Source: Borreliella mayonii
Lineage (GTDB): Bacteria; Spirochaetota; Spirochaetia; Borreliales; Borreliaceae
Reading direction: 5' to 3'
DNA: 24,702 nt
Assembly: GCF_001945665.1 (NCBI RefSeq)
Contig: NZ_CP015789.1
Location: 1 to 24,702 of the forward strand
Part shown: piece after piece, positions 17,086 through 24,702 of the stretch
Layout: every line of letters starts with the position of its first letter
How positions within the stretch are numbered: position 1 is the first letter of the stretch
The notes under the pieces: model-generated
Databases searched by the model: none
What the model saw: the letters and a program-made list of their open reading frames with translations, nothing else
What the model was told of the DNA's origin: nothing
Made by a program: the position numbers and the translations under genes

Positions 17086-17640
17086 AAATTTAGTATAGAT
17101 AATTTTGTGTTAAGAATATGAACCTATGTGATTTATCAAATATATTATTCAGATAAGGTATTTGATAAAAAACAGGGAATTTCTTTATTTATAAAGTAGT
17201 TATTTAAATCATAAAGTGTCAAAAAATCGGGGTAGTAAAGTAAAAAGTAAAAGATGATTTACAAATAAATATGCATATTATTTGAGAATAATGTATTGAT
17301 TTTAACGCCAACAAAATTCATTTTCCAAATGATATAAAAGTTTTTATAAATGAGCTTTTAGAGCCGTCTTCAAAATTAGGCTATTATAAAGAGGCAAAAG
17401 AAACTTTGCAAAATATTTTTTGTATATTAGATAGTAATTAAAAATGGTTTAGTCTACTCAATAATTTATATGAGATAATAAAGTATATTAAGGATATGTG
17501 CTTTATTAATAAAAATAAAAATAAAAATAATTATATCTTAATAAAAAAATTGGAAATACCGCAATTATTGATAATTTATCTAATTTAGATACTAATATAG
17601 ATAAAAATTAATAATTTGCAAAGATTTAAAAGGGCAATTG
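17086..17640 (+). pseudogene. Duplicated flank plus an unassigned decayed ORF
   Basis: 17086-17310 repeats, inverted, the non-coding flank at 11040-11265. From 17310 the similarity stops, marking the duplication edge. There a decayed ORF begins: FPNDIKVFINELLEPSSKLG, YYKEAKETLQNIFCILDSN, a stop, then WFSLLNNLYEIIKYIKDMCF and, in another frame, NTAIIDNLSNLDTNIDKN. It looks like genuine former coding sequence directly upstream of a PF49-like pseudogene, so it probably came from another plasmid's maintenance region. I do not recognise its family. Confidence 0.5.
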
Positions 17641-18080
17641 AAAATGAATTTAGAAAAAGAAATTGATAGTAAAATTCAAAAAATGAAAATTCTATATGAA
17701 ATTTAAACAAAATAACTTTATAAATATGATTGTTTTAAAAGTTTTTCTCAATTTGTAAAGCCTTTTGTAGTTGCTAAAGCGTAAACTTATTTTTATTTAA
17801 AACTTTAGTCAAAAGTTTTGGAGGGTAGTTTTATCTATTGATAAGATTAGGGAATTAGGATTTAAAAATATAAAAAAACACATGTTTAGAAAAAAAAATC
17901 ATTAAATTTTAATAATCATATAAGTAAATTAAATAATAAGAATATTTCTATTAGAATTTTCATTAGAGATAAAGAATTATGTGAGTTTGTAAAAAAGAGA
18001 TAATAATAGTAAATTATATTTTTAAGGAGCTTTTTAGAATAGAAAAGATGTTTTGCTTGATATTGTAACTAATATAATAA
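17641..18080 (+). pseudogene. Second, divergent PF49-type partition pseudogene
   Basis: Reading through stops and frameshifts from ATG 17644 gives EKEIDSKIQKMKILYEI, LYKYDCFKSFSQFVKPFVVA, TYFYLKL, then NISIRIFIRDKELCEFVKKR and a tail like YIFKELFRIEK. The order matches PF49: the 'YKLDGYxxF..F' motif, the 'VAKAQTYxYLKL' helix-turn-helix and the C-terminal 'IRPLRFQ...Y.K...F..LL'. It differs strongly from the lp25-type PF49 genes at 11266 and 16505 and is closer in style to PF49 proteins of other replicons such as cp32 types. This suggests a past recombination with a different plasmid. Confidence 0.7.
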
Positions 18081-19679
18081 TGAGAAAAAGTAAAATACAA
18101 AATTTTGTTTTATAGTGTCTGTAATGAAGATTTAAAATTTAATGTATCTATTAATTTTATTAATGTATTTTTATTACTAGTTGTTGTAAAACTAAATTAA
18201 CTTATAGATATTTGAGCTTTGTATTTAATATTGGTTTTTCTTTTTTACAATTTTATTAATAAATGTTTATTTTGATAATGCTTTTAAAATTTATGTTGCA
18301 AAAATTATTCCAACTTTATTTAATAAAGAAGGAATATCTTATATTTTTATTGTTTGCATTTAATTGTCTTTATTGTGATTTGCTTTGGTGATTTTGGAAT
18401 TTGTGCTCTGGGGGGAGTAGTTTTTTTGGGGCTTTATTTTTTTGCTTTACATTGTGCAATGTAATTAAATTGCTTTTAAGCTTTATATATGTAAATATAG
18501 GTCTTTAATATATTCCTAAAGCTTGGTGGGATAATTATGAGGAAAAGCTTACTATGTCTGCTATTTTTATACTAATAAGTTCTTATAAACATTATATAAG
18601 TTGTAGATATACAAAATTTAGAATAAGATTTAAAAAAAACAAGCTAAAGAATTTTTAGATTTTATAGATACAAAATAAGATATAAAAGAGAAATTAATTT
18701 AAGATGCCAAGCAGAGATACAAGAGAAATCTAAAATCTGGTAGCTTAAAATATTGTTGAAAATCTAAGATTAGAAGTTAATAAAAAAGGAATACAAGAAT
18801 TAGAAGAGATTGAAAAAGAAATACAAAAAGTAAGAGAAAATTTAAAAAAGAAGAATAACCAAAAGATAAAGAAGAGTTATAAAGATAAATTAAAGTGTCT
18901 TGAAGATAGTTTGAAAGAAGGAAGAAAGATGTTAGAAAGAAAAATTTTATTTTAATTGATTAAAAACTCGTTATTATAAAGAAACAGCAAGCAAAAAATA
19001 GAAAAGGATATGAGTATAAAAATGTAAAATTTGTTTTAGGCTTTGTATATAAAAATTTACAATCCCTAAATAACCTCCCAATAAAAACAATTATTAGCTC
19101 GTTATAAGGGTTTTGGGGGTATTTATTTCTAGTTCTATAAACAACACAACAAATTTTACTATTTTTCTTAAGTAGCTTTTTGCAAGAATAACAATTTTTT
19201 TATTATTAAAAGCTTTTGGGGCATCATTTTGATTTCCTTAAAAATCAATTATAATTATCTAAAAGTTTAAGACAAGGTAATTATGTCTTTGCTTAAATTT
19301 AATGAATATTTTAAGTATAGGTCGGTATTTAATAATTATAAAGAAGTTAACAACCTATTTAGTAGTAGGGTTTTTGTGATAAATATTTCTTAAGAACTTG
19401 GATATTTAATAAATTATTGAATTATAGAAGCCAGTTTAAATAAATTTATTAATAAAGCAATCCTAAATTCAAAAGTAGACTTCTAAAACACACCATAATG
19501 AATTAACAAGTTTTTAAGTTTTTTTAACTTGTTGTATAATTTTTGTTTTGAGTGTTGTTATGAAAAATATCCTTTCTTATTTAAAATTAACCGTTATTGA
19601 AATTTGTGTTTTAAGTAATATGAAAATATGGTTATTAATAAGATAATGTTGATAGGGTATATATCTATTTATCAACGAT
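18081..19679. other. Decayed coding debris of unknown origin
   Basis: No intact gene. Plus-strand coding-like pieces are a hydrophobic fragment at about 18260-18360 (DNAFKIYVAKIIPTLFNKEG), AWWDNYEEKLTMSAIFILIS (about 18525-18590), a charged coiled-coil-like stretch at 18755-18955 (NKKGIQELEEIEKEIQKVRE and following), and MSLLKFNEYFKYRSVFNNYK at 19283. The minus strand has NNKKIVILAKSYLRKIVKFV at about 19130-19220. I recognise none of these. The 19283 piece may be the lost N-terminal part of the methyltransferase pseudogene downstream. A hairpin (AACAAGTT...AACTTGTT) lies at 19504-19532. Confidence 0.4.
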
Positions 19680-22150
19680 TTTAGAAAATAAAGAAACTAT
19701 TAGAATAAGATTAGAATCTTAATTCTAATAGTTCAGATTTAAAAATCTGACTAATAGTGTATAGATAAAGATTTATAATGTAATTAAAGAAAATATTTAT
19801 AATAATAATTTTTCTACCAATGAATTTTCGGACTCAATTTCCCAAACTATTACTTATGAACTTTTTATTGCCAGACTTAATAATAAAAATAATGAAAAAT
19901 AGCTTTTTATAATATTAAAAAGTTTATACTTTGTAACTTTTTGCTTATAAGAGATATATTAAAATTAATTAGTGATATTGATACAAATAATGAATATAAT
20001 AGCCCAAGATAGATTTTAGAAGAAATTATTAATGTAATAAATAAATTGATACAGAGCTTCTTTTTTTAAAGAATTTATCTTTTACAAGAGCCAAAACAAG
20101 CTCAAAAGACCTCCTATCTTTGTTTTTATGAGGATTTTCTAGCTAAGTACGATGTTTAAATTAAGAAAGGCCAAAGGAGTGTAGTAAACTTCCTATTAGG
20201 GTGTAAGTTTTATTGTTAACAGTTTACATAAGGCACTTAAAAAAATTAAATTAAATTATGGCTTTGAAAATAGGGATAAAGTTGCAGTGTTTGATTTTGT
20301 AATAGGTATTGGCACATTTTTACCTGAAGTAATTAAAATTATATTAAACGAAATTCCAATAGACTCTGAAAAACAAGAAGATTACGTTAATTTTCACATA
20401 CTTAAAAATGTTATGGTTTTGAATGTTTAATGGTTCCTTATGTAGTTGATCATTTAAAGCCAAGTCAATATTTGAAAGAAAAATTTGTAGCGGCAGCTTA
20501 AATAATGAAAACATAAAGTTACAAATATTTTTTACTAATTTTATTGATAAAACAAAGCCTTCAGATCAAAAATCTTTTAAGGTGTTTTCCCTGCAATTGG
20601 AGAAGAAAATGAACTTACAAATAAAGTTAAAGAAAAGCAAATACTTGTCATACTAGGAAATCCTCCTTATAATTCAGATTCAAAAAATAATAATGAATAT
20701 ATATATTGAATTTAGTTAATGATTATAAAAAAATAGAAAATAAGTTTATAAATGAAAAAAATTTAAGGCCACTTAATGATGACCGCACTAAGTTTATTAG
20801 ATTTGCAGAACATAGAATTAAGAGTTCTAACGAAGGATTGCTAGGTATCATAACAAACAAATGGATACCTTGACAAGGTGGCATTCAGAGGTATGAGATT
20901 ACCTCTTAAAAACATTTGATGAAATTTATATATTAAATTTACACGATAGTTCAAGAAAGAAAAAAAACTGATGATGGCAGCATAGGTAAGAATGTATTTT
21001 GTATCCAAACCGGAGTTACTATTGCTATTTTTACTAAATATAAGATGGACTAAAAAAAGTAAGCTGATTAAAGTATTTTACAAAAGTATTAAAGGCAAAA
21101 GAGAGAAAAATATGGGTTTTTAGGAAAAAACAATATCTTTACTATTAATTTTGAAAAACTTGAATACAAATATCCCCATTATTTTTTTACTAAAAAGATT
21201 TTTCAAATAAAGATATTTATGACAATGGGATTTCTTTAAAAGATATTTTCAATAATTTTAGTATTGGCGTTCAAACCAAAAAAGCTAAAATAGCTAATTG
21301 ACTATACAAGAAAAAAGCTTTTAAACAAGCTTAAGAATTTACATATTCAAAAGAAGAATATGCTATAAACAATTATAATCTAAGTGAAGATTCTGTATTT
21401 TGGAAGTTATTATAGATTTAAAAATTTTTAAATCTATAAATATCAATCCAAGTTATGTTTAAAAAATATCTTATAGGTTATTTGACAGCAGATTTATTTA
21501 TTACTCTAAAAATAAAGGAGTTGTAGTAGAGTCAAAATATAAATAAAATATATTTTAGAAATTGAGAATAATATAAGCCTTGTTACAACAAGATTTTTAT
21601 CGACAAATAATTTTTTTCATTCTTTTACCTCTAGAATTTTATAGAGATGTTTTGTTTCAAATAGATGCAGTGAATCAAGCTATGTATTTCCCCTTTGTAT
21701 AAAAGAAGATCAAAGTGTATTTAAAGATTTAATAAAAGAAAATTTTAAAATTCCTTTTAGGAAATTTATTAATACAAAGTATAGCAAAAAAAGTTTACGG
21801 GAAAAGGGTTCTAGAGTAGGCCTGTTTATATAGATAAAATTAAAAAATAGGGCTTTAGAGGAATACAAAGACAGTTAAAAGAGAATTTATCAAACGTAAA
21901 AAAAAAAGAAAATTTGCCTGAATTAAATAATAGAAAAATGTCTATTGGGATTTTAATGAAAAACAAAGGGTTTTACGAATTTTGTAAAGAAGATACTAAA
22001 AGAGCTTATTTTATTTTTGAAATATTATTTTTCATTAAAAAAAGAAGTCTTATCATTTAATTAATGAATATGAAAATTACGAAAGAAAACAAAAAGAAAA
22101 AAACCAATGCTTGATTTTTATTGTATTATGGGGATATTGTTACTTTAGGT
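19680..22150 (+). pseudogene. Adenine-specific DNA methyltransferase / type IIG-like gene, heavily frameshifted (BBE29-like)
   Basis: Pieces of a large Eco57I/type ISP-style methyltransferase occur in order across about 2.4 kb. FSDSISQTITYELFIARLNN is at 19830. ISDIDTNNEYNSP and LEEIINVINKLIQ are near 19990, FYEDFLAKYD at 20130, and AVFDFVIGIGTFLPEVIKI (SAM-binding motif I, with FVIGIG for the usual FACGTG) at 20290. QILVILGNPPYNSDSKNNNE (catalytic NPPY motif IV) is at 20640, LLGIITNKWIP at 20840 and GKNVFCIQTGVTIAIFTK at 20985. More than ten stops and frameshifts separate them, so no full-length product is possible. B31 lp25 has the equivalent gene annotated as frameshifted. It is unrelated in detail to the intact enzyme at 415-4230. 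Confidence 0.85.
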
Positions 22151-22191
22151 AAGAGCTAAGCAGATTTTAATTTAGGTTTTATTAAATTTCC

Positions 22192-22239
22192 AGTGAACTA
22201 CTATTTCTAAATCAAAGATTATAGAAATAGTAGTTCACT
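22192..22239. repeat. Perfect 18-bp stem-loop with conserved loop, copy B
   Basis: AGTGAACTACTATTTCTA pairs perfectly with TAGAAATAGTAGTTCACT around the 12-base loop AATCAAAGATTA. The inner stem and loop match the hairpin at 10549-10587. It sits four bases before a second hairpin (22243-22271), between the 3' ends of the methyltransferase pseudogene and the P35-type lipoprotein gene. Confidence 0.85.
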
Positions 22240-22242
22240 ATT

Positions 22243-22273
22243 AAACCTATCCTTTAAAAAAGGATAGGTTTTT
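22243..22273 (+). terminator. Rho-independent terminator
   Basis: AAACCTATCCTTT and AAAGGATAGGTTT form a perfect 13-bp stem around an AAA loop, followed by TT on the plus strand (TTTTT in all). That orientation suits plus-strand transcripts from the dead methyltransferase. On the minus strand it would be followed by AATAGTG, yet together with the adjacent stem-loop it is the only structure available to stop the lipoprotein transcript coming from the right. Confidence 0.8.
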
Positions 22274-22301
22274 ACATAATATTAATTCCAATAACATGAC
22301 T

Positions 22302-23033
22302 TTAAAGGTTGCTTATTGACAATATGTTATTTTTCAACTTTGTTGATTGGGAACTTTTTTTTTCAATTTGCTTGTAAAGTTCCGTTAAATGAGATTCAAG
22401 CTTAGCAATATCTGTTTTTATAGAATCCTTATCATCTTGATAATCTAATAAAAGTTGGTTTAACATGTCTGATACGATTGATTTCATGGATAATAATTTT
22501 TCAAACGAATTTTTAAGCTTCTCTAAATTTGAAATTTCTAGTTTGTCTAAAGCATCCTTTTTAGGATATAAGTGATTAATCGCTGTATCAAAAGTTCTTC
22601 CAAGGTTGCAAAAAGTGCCAAATAAGAGGGTTTTTTGTTTTGATTGAATTAAAATCTTTGAAAGATTTGCTAATTTATTGGTATTAATAGGATTTAAAGT
22701 AGCATAAGTGAATTTTCTATAGTTTTTAGATCTATCGGTATTATCTGCTACCGTTTCATATGATGCTACCCAATAAATTTCTTTGAAAATTGATATTCCA
22801 TATTGGTTTGAAGGTTCTTCTTCTAATTTTTTTTCATATTTTTTTCTATCCTCGTTAGCTGTTTCTATTAAATTTTTTAAATCATCAAGTAGCTTATTTT
22901 TTATTTGTTTATTAGGGATTTTTTCTATTTTTAATAATCCTTTTTTAGAATTATTTTGATTGGTATTAGAATCTGGATTGCAAGCATTGAAAAATAGAAA
23001 AATAAATATACTTACGATTATATGGTATTTCAT
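22302..23033 (-). CDS. P35-family surface lipoprotein (BBE31-like)
   Basis: A 243-residue lipoprotein with a basic start, hydrophobic core and spirochaetal lipobox FFNAC (Cys18), then a polar asparagine-rich tether (NPDSNTNQNNSKKG). The rest is charged and helical, as in the PFam54/60 'antigen P35' family (Borrelia_lipo_1). The B31 protein BBE31 is reported to bind the tick gut protein TRE31 and help spirochaetes leave the gut. AAGGAG precedes the ATG at good spacing. Upstream lies a very AT-rich stretch (TTATATTATAG) that can serve as a -10 region close to the start. The frame is complete. A double hairpin lies 30 bases past its stop. Assignment to BBE31 rather than another P35 paralogue relies mainly on position. 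Confidence 0.85.
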   Translation of the reverse strand: MKYHIIVSIFIFLFFNACNPDSNTNQNNSKKGLLKIEKIPNKQIKNKLLDDLKNLIETANEDRKKYEKKLEEEPSNQYGISIFKEIYWVASYETVADNTDRSKNYRKFTYATLNPINTNKLANLSKILIQSKQKTLLFGTFCNLGRTFDTAINHLYPKKDALDKLEISNLEKLKNSFEKLLSMKSIVSDMLNQLLLDYQDDKDSIKTDIAKLESHLTELYKQIEKKSSQSTKLKNNILSISNL

Positions 23034-23225
23034 AGATATTCTCCTTAACTATAATATAATGCAATAATAATATAATTAAATAATTAGTATAAATTATTGA
23101 AATAATAATAAGAATATTTTTATTATTAGATATTTTATAATATTTTTGATTTTTTAATGTTAGTAATTCGATAGCTATTGCTATAGCAATTGTTTTAAGA
23201 GGAATGGAATAAGATGTTCACTAAT

Positions 23226-23252
23226 TAGAATAAATTCATTCGGATTTATTTT
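23226..23252. repeat. Subterminal palindrome, right copy (degraded)
   Basis: TAGAATAAATTCATTC is identical to the left copy at 246-261. The second arm (GGATTTATTTT) carries three differences, so the hairpin is weaker. Same orientation on the plus strand as the left copy. Confidence 0.65.
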
Positions 23253-23427
23253 GTAAAAATTTTTTTGTTTAGCAAAAAATTAAATACTTTTATAGCAAAT
23301 TTAGTTATACTATTAAAGTTTTAGTAATTGTAGTTTAAATTTATTCAAAATATAACTTGACTATAGTTTAATTTTGGTTATACTATAAATTAGTTCGACA
23401 CTATAGCTCGGATTGATGAATATAAGC

Positions 23428-23486
23428 AATGAAATAGGGCTTAAAACAACTTCTTTAAAAGAAATTGTTTTAAGCCCTATTTCATT
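23428..23486. repeat. 22-bp perfect inverted repeat
   Basis: The arms at 23428-23449 and 23465-23486 are exact reverse complements with the core GAAATAGGGCTTAAAACAA, and the loop is 15 bases. It is the most GC-containing hairpin in the region. It has no coding partner on either side, so its role is unclear: a terminator for lost genes or a leftover end of a mobile segment. Confidence 0.8.
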
Positions 23487-23659
23487 TTATGTAACATTAA
23501 TTTTCCTAATTTACGTTTTATTTATATATTTTTTAGTTTTAATTGTTATTTATTAGGCCTATGAGGCGCCATAATGCATTTACAATATATCTGATTTTTT
23601 TAATTTGGTTTATAATTCAAAAATAGGGCATTATAGCCTATAGTCTTCCCAAAATATAT

Positions 23660-24003
23660 ATTTATAGTAGTTCGTAATTTTTGTGTAATATATTTTTAAA
23701 GGATAATTGATTGTGTAGTAAAGTTTGAATATATTTTTCCACGTTAAATTTATTAGTTATAATTTTTAGTGTGTTTTCTAAATTATCGAGATTTTTTCTA
23801 ATAAATCTATTTCAATATTTTCAGTAGTATTGCAATATTTTATGTATGTTAGAATTAAACACGTGGTGTATAAAGCCCCTACTATAGTACTCAATATTTG
23901 AATTTAGTTCAGTGTCGCCTAGTGTGTAAATAAGAATTGTTAAGTGAGAAAATAGCTTATTTTTGTAATTCATTTTTATTATTTTTTTCAAAAGTTTTTC
24001 CAA
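23660..24003 (-). pseudogene. Decayed ORF, possible C-terminal part of a plasmid maintenance gene
   Basis: A TTG-initiated 60-codon frame (YKNKLFSHLTILIYTLGDTE and on to KILQYY) stops at 23821. It then continues in the same frame as NIEIDLLEK and, after an indel in an A6 run near 23795, as NLDNLENTLKIITNKFNVEK and IQTLLHNQLSFKNIL. This gives about 110 residues of former coding sequence with one stop and one frameshift. No family was recognised. It follows the PF57-like remnant on the same strand and may be part of the same lost gene. Confidence 0.4.
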
Positions 24004-24107
24004 GTTAGTATTCCTAGTAATTTTTATTATTTATCATATAAAAATATATATCTTTGCAATTTATATTTCTAAATTTGCTTAATTTTCAAATAAATAATTT
24101 TTTACAA

Positions 24108-24485
24108 TTAAGTAGTAGTAGTGTTTTTTTGTAAAAATTGTTTTAATTTTTTGTAGAATAATTTGTAGTATTCTTGTAGTTTTAAGCAAACTTTTTCTAG
24201 GGTGTAATTAAGTTTATAATAAATTATGGATTGATTGTATTTAAAATAGAATTTGACTATGACGTTTATTTCTTTTTCTAATTGGTTTAAGTATTTTTTC
24301 ATTGTTGATATAACACTAGGAGTTAGATTTCGGTTTTTGAGATTTTAGTTATAAAATTTGAGTAGAGTTTTTTGAGAATAATTTTCTAATATTAAATTGA
24401 TTTCAAATATTGTTATGGTAAGAATAAGTAATCTACATGCATGATTCATTACTTTTTCTTGTTGTTCTTTTAGATATTTATACAT
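24108..24485 (-). pseudogene. PF57/62-like replication protein remnant with in-frame stop
   Basis: From ATG 24485 one frame reads MYKYLKEQQEKVMNHACRLL, ILTITIFEINLILENYSQKT and LLKFYN, then TAA (24345-24347), and continues in frame as NLKNRNLTPSVIS, MKKYLNQLEKEINVIVKFYF, KYNQSIIYYKLNYTLEKVCL and KLQEYYKLFYKK. This follows the PF57/62 N-terminal core: 'ATLxYIN...YxQxxLLxxFNxNLxRNG...IKTxxxYLxxLEKxxNVxxxYYxxLG...xIYYKLxYxxxxCYxxI'. It is quite different from the intact PF57 at 13171-14298, so it derives from another replicon. The natural start may lie further right. It lies about 200 bases from the telomere. Confidence 0.6.
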
Positions 24486-24593
24486 AGTATAAGTATCTAA
24501 AGAGGTTTTTTAAAATAAAGAATAAATTGATAAATTAGTAGTAAATTTTAAAAATTATTGATAATTTTTCTCAAAATTATATGGTTTAAGATT

Positions 24594-24625
24594 TTAAAGT
24601 TAAAGTTAAAGTTAAAGTTAAAGTT
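24594..24625. repeat. Subtelomeric TTAAAG hexamer array
   Basis: Five exact tandem copies of TTAAAG (24594-24623) followed by TT. They lie about 80 bases from the right end. Further degenerate units follow (TTTTAAG, GTTAAAG near 24657-24663). The left subtelomere has scattered TTTAAC units, the same motif on the opposite strand. Confidence 0.8.
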
Positions 24626-24654
24626 TGTGTTTTAAGTTAAATTGCTCGATTTAA

Positions 24655-24702
24655 ATGTTAAAGTTATGAGTCAAAATACTCTATACTAATAAAAAAATAT
24701 TA
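24655..24702. other. Right hairpin telomere region
   Basis: On the minus strand the end reads TAATATTTTTTTATTAGTAT followed by AGAGTATTTTGACTC. This matches the common Borrelia telomere pattern: an AT-rich outer box, the TTAGTATA box and a TTTGACT-like inner box at characteristic spacing. It is the clearest evidence that the window ends at a covalently closed plasmid end. Confidence 0.85.

Larger units (their letters stand above)
23034..23659. other. Non-coding stretch with palindromes
   Basis: No gene supported. Holds the right copy of the subterminal palindrome (23226-23252), a strong 22-bp hairpin (23428-23486) and an imperfect inverted repeat at about 23560-23642 (CTATGAGGC/CATAATGC against GCATTATAGCCTATAG). 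Confidence 0.5.

Noticed and set aside
24594..24663. Possible CRISPR or iteron array from the TTAAAG repeats
   Set aside because: Units are six bases with no spacers; this is a simple tandem repeat near a telomere, and no cas genes are present.
1..24702. tRNA, rRNA or known riboswitch genes
   Set aside because: No cloverleaf with conserved GGTTCRA-type loop, no rRNA signature and no known riboswitch core was seen on either strand by eye.

Overview
The window reads as an essentially complete linear plasmid of a Lyme disease spirochaete (Borrelia/Borreliella burgdorferi sensu lato), of the lp25 type. The DNA is extremely AT-rich. Both ends carry hairpin-telomere-type sequence: the last bases, read inward on the minus strand, contain TTAGTATAGAGTATTTTGAC, and the first bases contain the variant TTAATAGTACAAATAC followed by ATTTTGACT. 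Gene content and order match lp25 as I know it from strain B31: a type IIG restriction-modification gene (BBE02-like), bptA (BBE16) with BBE17, the four-gene maintenance locus PF57/PF50/PF32/PF49 (BBE18-BBE21), pncA (BBE22), a ruined adenine methyltransferase (BBE29) and a P35-family lipoprotein (BBE31). Family names come from memory of protein motifs; no database was searched.

Layout. 1-414 is the left telomere and subtelomere. 415-4230 (minus) is the large restriction-modification enzyme. 4300-7540 is a graveyard: an IS200/IS605 TnpA remnant, a truncated PFam54 lipoprotein, two pieces of 5'-methylthioadenosine/S-adenosylhomocysteine nucleosidase (Pfs), and two copies of a P23/S2-type lipoprotein gene, one heavily decayed and one frameshifted near its start. 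7540-9340 holds only small doubtful ORFs and a strong hairpin. 9342-10481 (minus) is BBE17-bptA. 10482-11265 is a long non-coding stretch beside the replication locus. 11266-14298 (minus) is PF57-PF50-PF32-PF49. 14350-14670 is a TnpB remnant. 14810-15418 (minus) is pncA, which appears to start at ATT. 16170-17310 is a broken, inverted second copy of the maintenance locus. 17640-18080 is a PF49 pseudogene of a different type. 19680-22150 is the methyltransferase pseudogene. 22302-23033 (minus) is the P35-type lipoprotein. 23660-24485 contains PF57/62-like debris, followed by TTAAAG hexamer repeats and the right telomere.

How it works together. Only about nine genes look intact, and they fall into three jobs. 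The first is plasmid replication and partition. The second is host and tick survival: nicotinamidase for NAD salvage in the mammal, BptA for persistence in ticks, and a surface lipoprotein. The third is defence against foreign DNA by the type IIG enzyme. The rest looks like recombination debris from other Borrelia plasmids. I found no clearly new system. The most interesting points are the non-AUG start of pncA, the inverted deleted copy of the maintenance locus, the foreign PF49 and PF57-like remnants, and paired stem-loops whose loop sequence is conserved.
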